Assembly: GCF_011762485.1 (NCBI RefSeq)
Contig: NZ_JAAKGI010000008.1
Span: 180,305-244,304, forward strand
DNA length: 64,000 bases
Reading direction: 5' to 3'
Source: Yeosuana marina
Lineage (GTDB): Bacteria; Bacteroidota; Bacteroidia; Flavobacteriales; Flavobacteriaceae
Below, piece by piece: positions 45,534 to 55,296 of this stretch; within the stretch, counting starts at the first letter, position 1, and each line of letters starts with the position of its first letter. The notes beneath the pieces were generated by a model, which saw only the letters and a program-made list of their open reading frames with translations, did not search any database and was not told the DNA's origin. The position numbers and the translations under genes are program-made.

Positions 45534-46241
45534 ATGAGACTTATTTGGCTAATATGTATTTGTATTTTATTTCTGAATTGTGAAGATAAACATTCTAAGA
45601 AGAAAAAAAAGGTAGAAATAAATCAAACAACTACAGAACAAAAACAGGTTATTAAAGACACTATAGAAGAGACTAAAAAGACCTATCCAGTTTTAGATGG
45701 TCTTCAAAACGCTATGGAATTCTTTTTAGAATATGACAAGCATAACAAAGAAAACAAAGTACGTTTGACTACTGATTTTGGAACTATTGATATTTTGTTG
45801 TTTAATGAAACCAAATTTCACCGAGCCAATTTTATCTATTTAACAAAACGAGGCTATTTTAATGGAACACAATTTTACAGAGTTATTGACAACTATATTA
45901 TACAAGGAGGAAATAGTGATGATGTAAAAACAGCTAAAAAACGTGATAAAATAGGTAAGTACTTATTGCCGACAGACACCAACAGAGGATACACACATGA
46001 ACGCGGCGTTATTTCGATGCCTAGTAGTGATATTGAAAATCCTTATAAATTAGCTTCTCCTTATGAATTCTTTATTGTACAGCAACATGGTGGCTCTCAT
46101 TTTTTAGATGGTGATTACACGGTTTTTGGCAAAGTAATCAGGGGGATGGATGTGGTTGACAAAATAGCTGCTGTTAAAACTGATGATGGTGATTGGCCCA
46201 TACATAATGTTTACATTAGAAAAGCTGAAATTATCAATTAA
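45534..46241 (+). CDS. Cyclophilin-type peptidyl-prolyl isomerase lipoprotein
   Basis: 235 residues from the ATG at 45534. It has a lipoprotein signal (MRLIWLICICILFLNCE, lipobox LNC), a Lys/Gln/Thr linker, and a cyclophilin domain (about 80-235) with FHRANFIYLTKRGYFNGTQF (in part: GTQFYRVIDNYIIQGG), PYEFFIVQQHGGSHFLDGDY (in part: FFIVQQ) and FGKVIRGMDVVDKI. It folds envelope proteins by proline isomerisation. An in-frame upstream start would lie inside the divergent Nudix gene and lose the signal peptide. Confidence 0.9.
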   Translation: MRLIWLICICILFLNCEDKHSKKKKKVEINQTTTEQKQVIKDTIEETKKTYPVLDGLQNAMEFFLEYDKHNKENKVRLTTDFGTIDILLFNETKFHRANFIYLTKRGYFNGTQFYRVIDNYIIQGGNSDDVKTAKKRDKIGKYLLPTDTNRGYTHERGVISMPSSDIENPYKLASPYEFFIVQQHGGSHFLDGDYTVFGKVIRGMDVVDKIAAVKTDDGDWPIHNVYIRKAEIIN

Positions 46242-46840
46242 TCTCTATAGATATTTGGTAATCTGATTTTAAATTTAACAGCAAGGAGTCTTATTACAAT
46301 TACAACAATTCCTGAAATTACAAATACAATATTACTGTCTATAGGTAATTTAATTAAAAGGAAATAAACTACACCGCCTGCAATACAAGCTGTGGCATAA
46401 ATTTCTTTTCTGAATATAACAGGAATTTCGTTACATAAAATATCTCTTATAACTCCTCCAAAACTGGCCGTCATAGTTCCTAAAGCAATACAAATTATAG
46501 GATGTAATCCCGCACTAAGTCCTTTTTCTATGCCGACTAATGTGTATAAACCAATACCAATAGTGTCAAATAGAAATAAGGACGTTCTTAAATAGTTTAT
46601 TTTACTTCTAAAGATAATTGCAAAAATAGCCGAAGCCATAACAACATAGCTATAGGTCATATCTTTCATCCAGGTAACGGGCGCCTCGCCAATAAGTAAA
46701 TCTCTTAGAGTTCCTCCTCCTACTGCTGTAACAAATGCAATGATTAAAACTCCAAATAAATCCATCCGTTTATTAAAAGCAACTAACACCCCCGAAATAG
46801 CAAAAGCAATGGTTCCTAAAATATCTATAGTATAAAACAT
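46238..46840 (-). CDS. TRIC-type cation channel family protein (UPF0126)
   Basis: 200 residues, seven helices, made of two repeated halves each with the glycine-rich signature: FVTAVGGGTLRDLL and TASFGGVIRDIL. Bacterial TRIC channels conduct K+; the physiological role here is unknown. The 3' end overlaps the convergent cyclophilin gene by four bases. Confidence 0.9.
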   Translation of the reverse strand: MFYTIDILGTIAFAISGVLVAFNKRMDLFGVLIIAFVTAVGGGTLRDLLIGEAPVTWMKDMTYSYVVMASAIFAIIFRSKINYLRTSLFLFDTIGIGLYTLVGIEKGLSAGLHPIICIALGTMTASFGGVIRDILCNEIPVIFRKEIYATACIAGGVVYFLLIKLPIDSNIVFVISGIVVIVIRLLAVKFKIRLPNIYRD

Positions 46841-46863
46841 ATGTTTTTAAGTTGTGATTGTAG

Positions 46864-47583
46864 TCACATATCTTGAGTATAATAATTATAATCCTTTAAA
46901 ATCGCATCAATAAACTCTATATCTGTTTTTTGTTTTACTTCTTTTATATCAACGACTTCGACAAGCTTTTTTCTTAATTTTATTAGCGTCTGATAATCTC
47001 TTGACGCTCTTGCCACAGTAAAGGTATCTTTTATTATTCGTGCATCATTATCAGACAATTTAATAACATTGGGATACGTTGGCCTGTAGTCTTCCTTTAA
47101 ATCCTCTAAAATAGTGTGATTAATGGTCACCTTATCTTTTAATGCAATAACAGCAGTTCCTGCAGCCATATCACCCAAACGTTGTGTTTTTTTATTAAAC
47201 ATCATCACAAAAAAACCTAAACCAAAAACATAAATATCAACAATTCTAAAAAACCAACGCACCGCATAATCAGAAATAGACGCTTGGTATCCGTCAATTT
47301 TAACGACTTGTATTTTAAGTGCACGCTTACCAAGAGTTTGTCCTTGTAAAAAAGATTCTAAAGCAAATGTATAAAACATAACAGGCAAACTAAGAATAGT
47401 ATTAATACCTATTTGTGACCATTGATCCATGTTTTTAAAAGCATCAAAAACATTTGCAACCACAACCAAATACCCTATTTTAATAGCTAAATCAATTATA
47501 AAAGCTAGCAAGCGCTCTCCTGCTCCAGCAGCCTTAAATTTAATTTTTACATTTTGGGTCGTGTTAATTTGTAACTCTGACAT
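46864..47583 (-). CDS. RDD-family membrane protein
   Basis: 239 residues. AAGAGERLLAFIIDLAIKIGY is the RDD start (Arg-Asp positions), followed by helices near 27-47, 58-78 and 110-130, TLGKRALKIQVVK, and a cytoplasmic tail of about 95 residues. Divergent from the spoIIM-like gene with 24 bases between starts; this RDD/SpoIIM pairing recurs beside MoxR/DUF58 clusters in Bacteroidota. Confidence 0.88.
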   Translation of the reverse strand: MSELQINTTQNVKIKFKAAGAGERLLAFIIDLAIKIGYLVVVANVFDAFKNMDQWSQIGINTILSLPVMFYTFALESFLQGQTLGKRALKIQVVKIDGYQASISDYAVRWFFRIVDIYVFGLGFFVMMFNKKTQRLGDMAAGTAVIALKDKVTINHTILEDLKEDYRPTYPNVIKLSDNDARIIKDTFTVARASRDYQTLIKLRKKLVEVVDIKEVKQKTDIEFIDAILKDYNYYTQDM

Positions 47584-47607
47584 TTTATATTTTAATTTAA
47601 CAAATAT

Positions 47608-48579
47608 ATGAGAGAAGTTTCATTCATAAAGCAAAATAAGGAAAAATGGCTAAGTTTTGAAAAAGCCATCTTTAATAATGACTTTAAAGATCCTGATGAA
47701 CTTGCCACACAATATATACATTTAATAAACGATTTAGCCTACGCACAAACCTATTATCCTAAAAGTAGGGTTATTGACTATTTAAATCAGTTAGCGGCAA
47801 AAGCGTTTCAAAAAATTTATAAAACAAAACGGGAAGACACCAATAGAATTGTCGCTTTTTGGAAAACCGAAGTCCCATTAATTTGCTACCAATACCGTAA
47901 ATTTATTTACGTCGCCTTTATTATTTTTTTCGCATTTACGTTTATCGGAGCTATTTCAGCTGCCAATGATGGTGAGTTTGTTCGCTCTATTTTAGGTGAT
48001 AGTTATGTAGACCAAACGCTTGCAAACATTGAAGCTGGAGATCCCGTTGCTATTTATAAAAGCGGAAGTAATTGGGGTAGTTTTATAGGCATCACTATTA
48101 ATAATTTAAAAGTAGGCGTTATGTCCTTTGTTTTGGGTGTTTTTGGTGGTGTGGGCACCATTTATATCCTATTTAAAAACTGTATTATGTTGGGATCTTT
48201 TCAGTATTTTTTTTATGAAAAAAATGTGTTTTGGGAAAGTGTTCGTGGTATTTGGATTCACGGCTCCATGGAAATTTTTGCCATTGTTATTGAAGCTGCT
48301 GCAGGATTTCTTCTTGGTGCAAGCATTTTATTTCCGGGCACACATTCTAGGTACACCTCATTTAAACTGGGTGCAAAAACTGGTATTAAAATTTTAATCA
48401 GTACATTTCCATTTACATTTTTTGCTGGTTTTTTAGAAGGATTTATAACACGTTATTCTAATAGCATGCCCAATTGGTTATCTGTTAGTATTATAATTAT
48501 CACACTAAGTTTTATTAGTTTTTATTACATAATTTATCCGTTTAAAGTCCATAAAGAAATAATTCAAAGCCCTATTTAA
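47608..48579 (+). CDS. SpoIIM-family membrane protein (COG1300)
   Basis: 323 residues. A cytoplasmic helical N-terminus (about 1-100) precedes five or six helices with SFVLGVFGGVGTIYILFKNC, IHGSMEIFAIVIEAAAGFLL and SILFPG, typical of COG1300. Despite the name this lineage does not sporulate. It heads the MoxR/DUF58 operon and probably works with those proteins at the membrane. Confidence 0.9.
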   Translation: MREVSFIKQNKEKWLSFEKAIFNNDFKDPDELATQYIHLINDLAYAQTYYPKSRVIDYLNQLAAKAFQKIYKTKREDTNRIVAFWKTEVPLICYQYRKFIYVAFIIFFAFTFIGAISAANDGEFVRSILGDSYVDQTLANIEAGDPVAIYKSGSNWGSFIGITINNLKVGVMSFVLGVFGGVGTIYILFKNCIMLGSFQYFFYEKNVFWESVRGIWIHGSMEIFAIVIEAAAGFLLGASILFPGTHSRYTSFKLGAKTGIKILISTFPFTFFAGFLEGFITRYSNSMPNWLSVSIIIITLSFISFYYIIYPFKVHKEIIQSPI

Positions 48580-48592
48580 CCTACATATCTAA

Positions 48593-49318
48593 TTGATACC
48601 AAATAAAATTCATATTATTTTTCTGCTGTTCTTAGGCTTCACTAGTATTCAAAATAGTTATGGGAATATTCAACAAACCCCAAAACACATCAGAACATTT
48701 GATCAAAATTTCAAAGAACAGTATTCAGATAAGAAATATAATTATGAAGGAAAAGAGATTGTATCAACTGCGAATTCAGGTTCTGGAAAATATGAAGATT
48801 ATAAAAAAAATGAGAACCCTCATTTAAAAGAATCGAATGATCGAGAACATTTTACTATCAATCTAGGACCGTTCAGCTGGTTGTTTTATCTAGTTATTAT
48901 CATTGCTGTTTTATATTTAGTTTACATTCTATTAAACGAAGGAGGAACGGGCCTATTTTCTTCTAAACAAAGCAAAAAGCTTGATAACCATGAGGAAATC
49001 ACTGCCGATAATATTCAAAATGTGGATATCAATGCGCTCATACTTGATGCCGAAAGCAACAATGATTACCGGTTAGCCATTAGATACTATTATTTGCTTG
49101 TTTTAAAAACATTAAGTATAAAAAACCACATTAAATTTGAAGAAGACAAAACCAATGCTGAATATTTAAATGAGATTAACTCGAAACCTTTCTGCACTAC
49201 ATTTTCATACGTGTCTTATTTATACAATTACATTTGGTATGGCAAGTTTCCGCTGAATATAGAACAATATACAAAAGCTAAAGGTGATTTTGTAACGTTA
49301 TTAAATCAAGTAGAATAA
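48593..49318 (+). CDS. DUF4129-like membrane protein
   Basis: 241 residues from a TTG start; the signal-like segment IIFLLFLGFTSIQNSYGN follows directly. A single helix lies at about 97-118. The C-terminal part has DAESNNDYRLAIRYYYLLVL and FEEDKTNAEYLNEI, matching DUF4129. Next gene starts on the last base of its stop (TAATG), so translation is coupled. Part of the MoxR/DUF58 operon. Confidence 0.82.
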   Translation: MIPNKIHIIFLLFLGFTSIQNSYGNIQQTPKHIRTFDQNFKEQYSDKKYNYEGKEIVSTANSGSGKYEDYKKNENPHLKESNDREHFTINLGPFSWLFYLVIIIAVLYLVYILLNEGGTGLFSSKQSKKLDNHEEITADNIQNVDINALILDAESNNDYRLAIRYYYLLVLKTLSIKNHIKFEEDKTNAEYLNEINSKPFCTTFSYVSYLYNYIWYGKFPLNIEQYTKAKGDFVTLLNQVE

Positions 49319-50520
49319 TGAAGAAAGTTCTCCCTATACTTATTCTTCTTGCTGCCTTAATTGTTACCGCTGCCATAGCCATTGGTGTAAAACGAACCAA
49401 AACCGTTGATTGGAGAGAATCATTCAACGAAAAAAGCACCAAACCATACGGCGTAAGTGTATTTTATAACGAGCTACCAAAACTTTTTAAAAACGATACA
49501 GTAAGAACTGTTTATTATACGCCTGCAAGTTATTTAAAAGCTAATTCTGAAAATGGAGATGGCGATCATGTAGCTAAAGGCAGTTTTATAATTATTGGAA
49601 ATTCAGACTATTTAGATGACGAATCTATTGATGAATTATTGCACTTTGTTGATACAGGAAACACCCTTTTTATATCAGATTATTATTTCAGTCAAAAAAT
49701 TCATGATACTTTAAGTATCGATATTGATTATGCTTTAAACAAAAAAGACAGCATCTCTTATATGTCTTTTGAAAACAAAAACCTAAAAAGCACAATAATC
49801 GATAAAAATGTAGGCGTCAATTATTTTTCTAGTTTCGATTCTATTAATTGCCACATTTTAGGATATGTTAAAACAGACGAAAAACATGTTAACTTTATTG
49901 ATGTATCTTTTGGGAAAGGTCATATATATTTGCATTTAGAACCTAAAGCTTTTACCAACTACAATATTTTAAAAGACGACCGCTATAAATATGTAGAAGG
50001 TGTTTTGTCCTTTCTACCAGAAAATGATGTCTATTTTGATTCGTATACCAAAATTCAATCAGGCTATGGAGATGCCGAAAAAAAATCTAATTTAAGTTGG
50101 TTTTTAGAACAACTATCTTTTAAATGGGCGTGGTATACCTCTTTGATTTTCACTCTTCTATTTGTGATTTTTAATGCAAAACGCAGACAACGAATTATTA
50201 AAATAATCAAACCTCTGCCAAATACAACCATTGCTTTTGTAAAAACAATATCGAATCTATATTTTGACACGCAAGACCACAAAAACCTAATCGAAAAAAA
50301 AATAACGTACTTTTTAGAAAAAATTAGAACCGATTATAATTTAGACACCTCTGTTTTAAATGATGAGTTTATTTTAAAATTAGCTTCAAAAACTGGGAAG
50401 AAAAAACAAGACGTAAAAACACTCATCAATTATATCAAATTATTAAAATCTAAAAAAGAGTTTTTTGAAGACAACCTCATCATACTCAACAAACATATAG
50501 AAGCTTTTTATTCAAAATAA
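49318..50520 (+). CDS. DUF4350-domain protein
   Basis: 400 residues. An N-terminal helix (about 5-23) precedes a periplasmic DUF4350 domain (about 35-230) with YGVSVFYNELPKLF and LLHFVDTGNTLFISDYYF. A second helix at about 270-288 leads to a cytoplasmic helical tail. Fits its usual slot before moxR. Confidence 0.87.
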   Translation: MKKVLPILILLAALIVTAAIAIGVKRTKTVDWRESFNEKSTKPYGVSVFYNELPKLFKNDTVRTVYYTPASYLKANSENGDGDHVAKGSFIIIGNSDYLDDESIDELLHFVDTGNTLFISDYYFSQKIHDTLSIDIDYALNKKDSISYMSFENKNLKSTIIDKNVGVNYFSSFDSINCHILGYVKTDEKHVNFIDVSFGKGHIYLHLEPKAFTNYNILKDDRYKYVEGVLSFLPENDVYFDSYTKIQSGYGDAEKKSNLSWFLEQLSFKWAWYTSLIFTLLFVIFNAKRRQRIIKIIKPLPNTTIAFVKTISNLYFDTQDHKNLIEKKITYFLEKIRTDYNLDTSVLNDEFILKLASKTGKKKQDVKTLINYIKLLKSKKEFFEDNLIILNKHIEAFYSK

Positions 50521-50522
50521 TT

Positions 50523-51593
50523 ATGGAAGAAGAACATAAAGACCCAGAAAATCACAGTGATTTTTTACCAAACCCTGAAACAACATCACAAAATGAAACT
50601 GTTTCAGAAGAAAACACTACCAATTTAGAATTTCAAAATCGTTTAGATGTATCTGAATTACAACATAGCGTTATCAAAATTAAGCAAGAAATAGGAAAAG
50701 TTATTGTTGGACAAACAGATATGGTAGACATGCTTATTGCTTCACTTTTAGCTAAAGGTCATTCATTAATTGAAGGCGTTCCAGGCGTTGCTAAAACAAT
50801 CACCGCCAAACTAATCGCCAAATCTTTGAGTGTTGATTTTAGTAGAATTCAATTTACGCCCGATTTAATGCCAAGTGATATTTTGGGAACCTCTATTTTC
50901 AATCTTAAAGACTCAGAGTTTGAATTCAAAAAAGGACCTATTTTCTCCAATATGATTCTAATTGATGAGATTAACCGTGCGCCTGCAAAAACACAAGCAG
51001 CCTTATTTGAAGTTATGGAAGAACAACAAATAACCATTGATGGCAATAAATTTAAATTAGAGGCGCCGTTCATGGTTTTAGCTACGCAAAACCCCATAGA
51101 ACAAGAAGGCACTTATAGATTACCAGAGGCACAATTAGACCGGTTTTTATTTAAAATAGATGTCGATTATCCAAATTTAGATGAAGAAATTGAAATTTTA
51201 ACAAAAGAACATCTCCTGAAGGATGCCATTAAAACGGACGCTATTTCACCGTTTTTAACCGCTGCACAAATTTCAAACTACCAAAGTTTAGTCTCACAGA
51301 TTTTGGTTGAAGAACATTTACTAAAATACATAGCAGAACTTATTGTAGCCACCAGAAATAATCAGTTTTTATATTTAGGCGCCTCACCAAGAGCTTCTAT
51401 TGCTATTTTAAAAGCCAGTAAAGCCTTTGCAGCTATGTCTGGTAGAGATTTTGTAACACCCGAAGATATTAAAAGAGCTGCTATTCCAGTGCTTCATCAT
51501 CGCGTTATAGTCACTCCAGAACGCGAAATGGAAGGCATAACCAGTAAACAAGTTATTACACAAATTATTGAAACTGTTGAGATACCAAGATAA
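50523..51593 (+). CDS. MoxR-family AAA ATPase
   Basis: 356 residues. An acidic N-terminal extension of about 45 residues precedes the AAA core: VIVGQTDMVDMLI, Walker A GVPGVAKT, Walker B LIDEINRAPAKTQ, sensor 1 ATQNPIEQEGTYRLPEAQLD (in part), and a C-terminal lid with GASPRASIAI. MoxR ATPases act as chaperones that mature partner proteins, here probably the DUF58 and membrane proteins of the same operon. Confidence 0.95.
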   Translation: MEEEHKDPENHSDFLPNPETTSQNETVSEENTTNLEFQNRLDVSELQHSVIKIKQEIGKVIVGQTDMVDMLIASLLAKGHSLIEGVPGVAKTITAKLIAKSLSVDFSRIQFTPDLMPSDILGTSIFNLKDSEFEFKKGPIFSNMILIDEINRAPAKTQAALFEVMEEQQITIDGNKFKLEAPFMVLATQNPIEQEGTYRLPEAQLDRFLFKIDVDYPNLDEEIEILTKEHLLKDAIKTDAISPFLTAAQISNYQSLVSQILVEEHLLKYIAELIVATRNNQFLYLGASPRASIAILKASKAFAAMSGRDFVTPEDIKRAAIPVLHHRVIVTPEREMEGITSKQVITQIIETVEIPR

Positions 51594-51615
51594 TGTTTAA
51601 TTAAAATTTAGAACC

Positions 51616-51975
51616 ATGTTTAAAACTCCTTTTTCCTTTAACGGAAGAATTAGAAGAACCGAATACGGATTAAGCTATTTAATTTATATTGTTATTTATA
51701 TCGGATTATCTGGTCTAGTCGCAGAACTAAACGAAAATTTATCTGTCCTATTTTTAATTATTTTGATACCATTGTTATGGTTTATGTTGGCTCAAGGAGC
51801 CAAACGCTGTCATGACAGAGGTAATAGTGGCTGGTATCAACTTATTCCTTTTTATGGTCTTTGGATGCTTTTTGCGGATAGCGATTATGGACCAAATGAA
51901 TATGGAAATAATCCAAAAGGAAAAGGAAACCACGACAACATTGACGAAATAGGCGTCCCTGTTGAAAATGAATAA
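51616..51975 (+). CDS. DUF805 membrane protein
   Basis: 119 residues. F-SFNGRIRRTEYGLSYL opens the DUF805 domain; helices lie near 22-40 and 45-62, then KRCHDRGNSGWYQLIPFYG and the end FADSDYGPNEYG-NPKG. Not a normal member of MoxR/DUF58 clusters, so its position between moxR and the DUF58 gene looks like an insertion. Confidence 0.88.
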   Translation: MFKTPFSFNGRIRRTEYGLSYLIYIVIYIGLSGLVAELNENLSVLFLIILIPLLWFMLAQGAKRCHDRGNSGWYQLIPFYGLWMLFADSDYGPNEYGNNPKGKGNHDNIDEIGVPVENE

Positions 51976-52017
51976 TTTAAAATAAAATTTCTTTATCCAG
52001 AAACTATTGAGATAGCT

Positions 52018-53349
52018 ATGAAACTTATAAAACCATTATACATACAACCCCGTTTTTTCTATGTTGGCATTGGCATCGTGGTTTTGTTTAGTTTAAGTTA
52101 TTTTATCCCTATTTTGTTCAATATTGCTCAACTTTCAATCTTAGCCTTAATAGTTCTTTTTATTTTAGACTTTTTAATTGTTTTCATCGGAAAAAATAAT
52201 ATTGAAGCCGCTAGACTATTGCCTGATAAGTTTTCAAATGGTGACAACAATTCAGTTGAATTATACATAAATAATAACTATCCCATTTCCATCTCTTTAG
52301 AAATTATTGACGAAATTCCGGAGCAATTTCAGATGAGAGATTTTAAACTAAAAGCTGCTGTTCCACCTAAAACATCTAAATCTTTAACGTATTATTTAAA
52401 ACCTACTGAGCGTGGCGAATACCACTTTGGTCACCTCAACATATATGCTGCTTCGGTAATAAATTTAGTAGCAAAACGATATACCTTCAACCAAGGTGGC
52501 ATGGTGCCAACCTACCCAAGTTTTAAACAATTAAAAAAGTTTGAATTATTAAATATCAATCAAAACTCATTAGATTATGGTATAAAAAAAGTAAGACGAC
52601 TTGGTCATACTATGGAATTTGAACAAATAAAAGAGTATGTGCTAGGAGACGATTTACGCACCATAAACTGGAAAGCTACCGCTAAGAAAAATCAACTAAT
52701 GGTTAATCAGTTTCAAGATGAAAAATCACAACCTGTCTATTCAATTATTGATAAAGGACGTGTCATGAAAATGCCTTTTAATGGTTTAAGTCTTTTAGAT
52801 TATTCTATAAATGCATCCTTAGTTATTAGTAGTATTGCTTTAAAAAAGCACGATAAAGCCGGGGTACTTTCTTTCTCTAAAAAAGTTGATAATATGATAG
52901 TAGCCCAAAGGCGAAACTCTCAAATGCAACTTATACTAGAAGCACTTTATAACATGAAGACTGATTTTTTTGAAAGTGATTTTAGCAGATTATACGGAAG
53001 TATTAAACGCCAGCTTAATCACAGAAGTCTTATTTTATTATACACCAATTTTGAAACTTTAGGTGGTTTAGAAAGACAATTACCGTATTTGAAGGCTATT
53101 GCTAAAAGTCATTTACTGGTTGTTATTTTCTTTAAAAATACAGAATTGAATAGTTTAATTAATGATAAAGCAAAAACTATTCAACAAGTATATGATAAGG
53201 TGATTGCTGAAAAATTTGCTTTTGAAAAACGTCTTATTGTGAATGAGCTAAAAAAATATGGTATCTATTCAATACTTACCACCCCTGAAAATTTAACAAT
53301 TGACACCATTAATAAATATTTAGAAATAAAATCTAGAGGCCTATTATAA
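52018..53349 (+). CDS. DUF58-domain protein
   Basis: 443 residues. Two N-terminal helices (about 14-55), then a beta-rich domain, then the DUF58 signature DDLRTINWKATAKKNQLMVN, followed by a vWA-like domain. Usual partner of MoxR in the envelope; exact role unknown. Last gene of the operon, closed by a strong terminator. Confidence 0.92.
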   Translation: MKLIKPLYIQPRFFYVGIGIVVLFSLSYFIPILFNIAQLSILALIVLFILDFLIVFIGKNNIEAARLLPDKFSNGDNNSVELYINNNYPISISLEIIDEIPEQFQMRDFKLKAAVPPKTSKSLTYYLKPTERGEYHFGHLNIYAASVINLVAKRYTFNQGGMVPTYPSFKQLKKFELLNINQNSLDYGIKKVRRLGHTMEFEQIKEYVLGDDLRTINWKATAKKNQLMVNQFQDEKSQPVYSIIDKGRVMKMPFNGLSLLDYSINASLVISSIALKKHDKAGVLSFSKKVDNMIVAQRRNSQMQLILEALYNMKTDFFESDFSRLYGSIKRQLNHRSLILLYTNFETLGGLERQLPYLKAIAKSHLLVVIFFKNTELNSLINDKAKTIQQVYDKVIAEKFAFEKRLIVNELKKYGIYSILTTPENLTIDTINKYLEIKSRGLL

Positions 53350-53352
53350 TAA

Positions 53353-53380
53353 AAAAAGAGCGTTAAAAACGCTCTTTTCT
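53353..53380. terminator. Bidirectional terminator between DUF58 gene and dps
   Basis: AAAAGAGCGTT, loop AAA, AACGCTCTTTT (53354-53378), between two convergent genes. Confidence 0.9.
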
Positions 53381-53415
53381 CTAACTAACTAAACTATTAA
53401 TCAATCTGTTTTAAA

Positions 53416-53895
53416 TTAAACAGTTTCGCTTAACCAAGCTTTCATCATCCAAATGGTTTTTTCTTGCTCTGTAATAAAGTCACTCATCATAGAGTTTGTT
53501 CCTTCATCATTAGCTTCATCAGATTTATCTAAAATTTTTCTTTCAATTTTAAGTAGTTCACTTAAAGAATCTACTATCAGCCGAACCGCTAAATCGTCTT
53601 GAGAAACGTTTTTACCGACTGGGACTTTTGAATGTGCTGTGTAATCCTCAAATGTATGTAATGGGGTTTCACCTAAAGTCAAAATACGTTCAGCTATAGC
53701 ATCTACTTTCAAATTTGCATCTGTATATAATTCTTCAAATTTTACATGTAAATCAAAAAATCTTTTACCTTTTATATTCCAGTGAATACCACGTAAATTT
53801 TGATAATAAGTTTGAAAATTAGCTAATAACATATTTAAATCGTTAGCTAAATCTTTTGTTTTTTCTTGGTCTAATCCTAGACTATTAAGTTTCAT
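53416..53895 (-). CDS. dps: Dps-family ferritin-like protein
   Basis: 159 residues. The ferroxidase motif set is GIHWNIKGKRFFDLHVKFEE with H38, then D65 and E69 in KVDAIAERI. It forms a 12-mer that stores iron and protects DNA from peroxide. Divergently paired with oxyR, which fits peroxide induction through OxyR. Confidence 0.94.
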   Translation of the reverse strand: MKLNSLGLDQEKTKDLANDLNMLLANFQTYYQNLRGIHWNIKGKRFFDLHVKFEELYTDANLKVDAIAERILTLGETPLHTFEDYTAHSKVPVGKNVSQDDLAVRLIVDSLSELLKIERKILDKSDEANDEGTNSMMSDFITEQEKTIWMMKAWLSETV

Positions 53896-54000
53896 TTTGT
53901 ATTGTTTTTTAAATTCACTACAAATTTAATCTATTATTAACACACATTCACATAGATTTTATTGATGCTTTTTATATCTTTATAGTACAAATCAATACAA
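53896..54000. promoter_or_regulatory. Divergent dps-oxyR control region
   Basis: 105 AT-rich bases between the two start codons. It contains ATCTA (53922 region) and TAGAT (53952 region) as distant inverted arms, a possible LysR-type site. No exact OxyR site was identified. Confidence 0.4.
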
Positions 54001-54939
54001 ATGACTATTACGCAATTATACTATGTTTTAGCAGTAGCTGAACAACAAAATTTTACAAAAGCAGCTGAAAAGTGTTTTGTTACACAACCAACACTTAGCA
54101 TGCAAATTCAGAAATTAGAAGATGAATTAGATGTTCAAATTTTTGACCGAACTAAAAAACCAATTGAGCTGACTGATGTTGGCAGAAAAATTGTAACTCA
54201 AGCCAGAAATATTGTTAATGAATCTTACAGGATTCAAGATATTGTAGATCAACAAAAAGGGTTTATTGGTGGTGAATTTAAACTAGGTATTATCCCTACC
54301 ATTATGCCCACCTTGTTGCCTATGTTTTTAAAAACATTCATTAAGAGACATCCAAAAGTTAAGCTTAAAATAGAAGAATTAACTACCGAAGAAATTATTT
54401 CAAGAATTATTGATGGCCATTTAGATGCCGCTATTGTAGCCACTCCTTTAGAGCAAGAACTCATTAAAGAACGTGTCTTGTATTATGAGCCATTTGTAAG
54501 TTATATTCCTAAGAGTCATAGACTTCACCAAAGTAAAAAAATTGATGTTTCTGAATTAGATCTCGATGATATGCTGCTCTTAGAAGATGGTCACTGTTTT
54601 AGAGATGGTGTTATTAATCTTTGTAAAACATTCAAATCTCATACTGAAGATAAATTTCAAATAGAAAGTGGTAGTATAGAAACATTAATTAAATTATCAA
54701 ATGAAGGTCTAGGAATGACCCTTTTACCATATTTACACACCCTAGATGTTAAGGAGTCAGAGAAAGGTAATTTACATTATTTTAATGAGCCAACCCCCGC
54801 AAGAGAAGTAAGTATTATATACCATAAAAGTGAATTAAAAATGCAAATAATAGAAGCGTTACAAAGTATTATAGCTGGTATTATTAGAGGCGCTATTGCT
54901 TTTCAAAATGTTGAAATAATTAGCCCGTTACCTAAATAA
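54001..54939 (+). CDS. oxyR: Peroxide-sensing LysR-type regulator OxyR
   Basis: 312 residues. LysR helix-turn-helix (about 1-60, QNFTKAAEKCFVTQPTLSMQ) and a substrate domain with the redox pair in GHCFRDGVINLC: C199 and C208, the same numbers as in E. coli OxyR. Peroxide-driven disulfide formation between them activates the family. Divergent from dps, a classic target. Confidence 0.95.
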   Translation: MTITQLYYVLAVAEQQNFTKAAEKCFVTQPTLSMQIQKLEDELDVQIFDRTKKPIELTDVGRKIVTQARNIVNESYRIQDIVDQQKGFIGGEFKLGIIPTIMPTLLPMFLKTFIKRHPKVKLKIEELTTEEIISRIIDGHLDAAIVATPLEQELIKERVLYYEPFVSYIPKSHRLHQSKKIDVSELDLDDMLLLEDGHCFRDGVINLCKTFKSHTEDKFQIESGSIETLIKLSNEGLGMTLLPYLHTLDVKESEKGNLHYFNEPTPAREVSIIYHKSELKMQIIEALQSIIAGIIRGAIAFQNVEIISPLPK

Positions 54940-54966
54940 AAAAGAGCGACTAACGTCGCTCTTTTA
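54940..54966. terminator. Bidirectional terminator after oxyR
   Basis: AAAAGAGCGAC, loop TAAC, GTCGCTCTTTT between oxyR and a convergent small gene; its left base follows the oxyR stop directly. Confidence 0.88.
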
Positions 54967-55164
54967 TTAAGGTTTTAAATAAACTAAACATTGGTTTAAT
55001 TCGGGGTTCTGCCGTACAAGAGAATGAATAAATATTTTAAGTTCTTCAATCTCATAAGGTAATAATCTTTCGATTGCCTTTTGTACTTCTCTGCAGAACA
55101 ACGCTGCATCAAAACTAACTTTTTTAAGAACAGTTTTGGTGTACTCTAACATTGCTCTTGCCAT
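54967..55164 (-). CDS. Small conserved protein, unknown
   Basis: 65 residues, mostly helical: MARAMLEYTKTVLKKVSFDA, FCREVQKAIERLLPYEIEEL and a C-terminal helix. It is not secreted and has no membrane helix. Similar short proteins occur widely in Bacteroidota, from memory; no function is known to me. Its stop abuts the oxyR terminator. Confidence 0.7.
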   Translation of the reverse strand: MARAMLEYTKTVLKKVSFDAALFCREVQKAIERLLPYEIEELKIFIHSLVRQNPELNQCLVYLKP

Positions 55165-55296
55165 AATATATATTGAGGTTTTGGTTATAAAAAATTATAA
55201 AGTAAAAATTTTCAATAGGCAAGTCTTTAAAATTTTTGCTTTATAAATTTAATAAAAAAATTAATAGGTTAATGATTTTTTAAAATAAATTAACAA

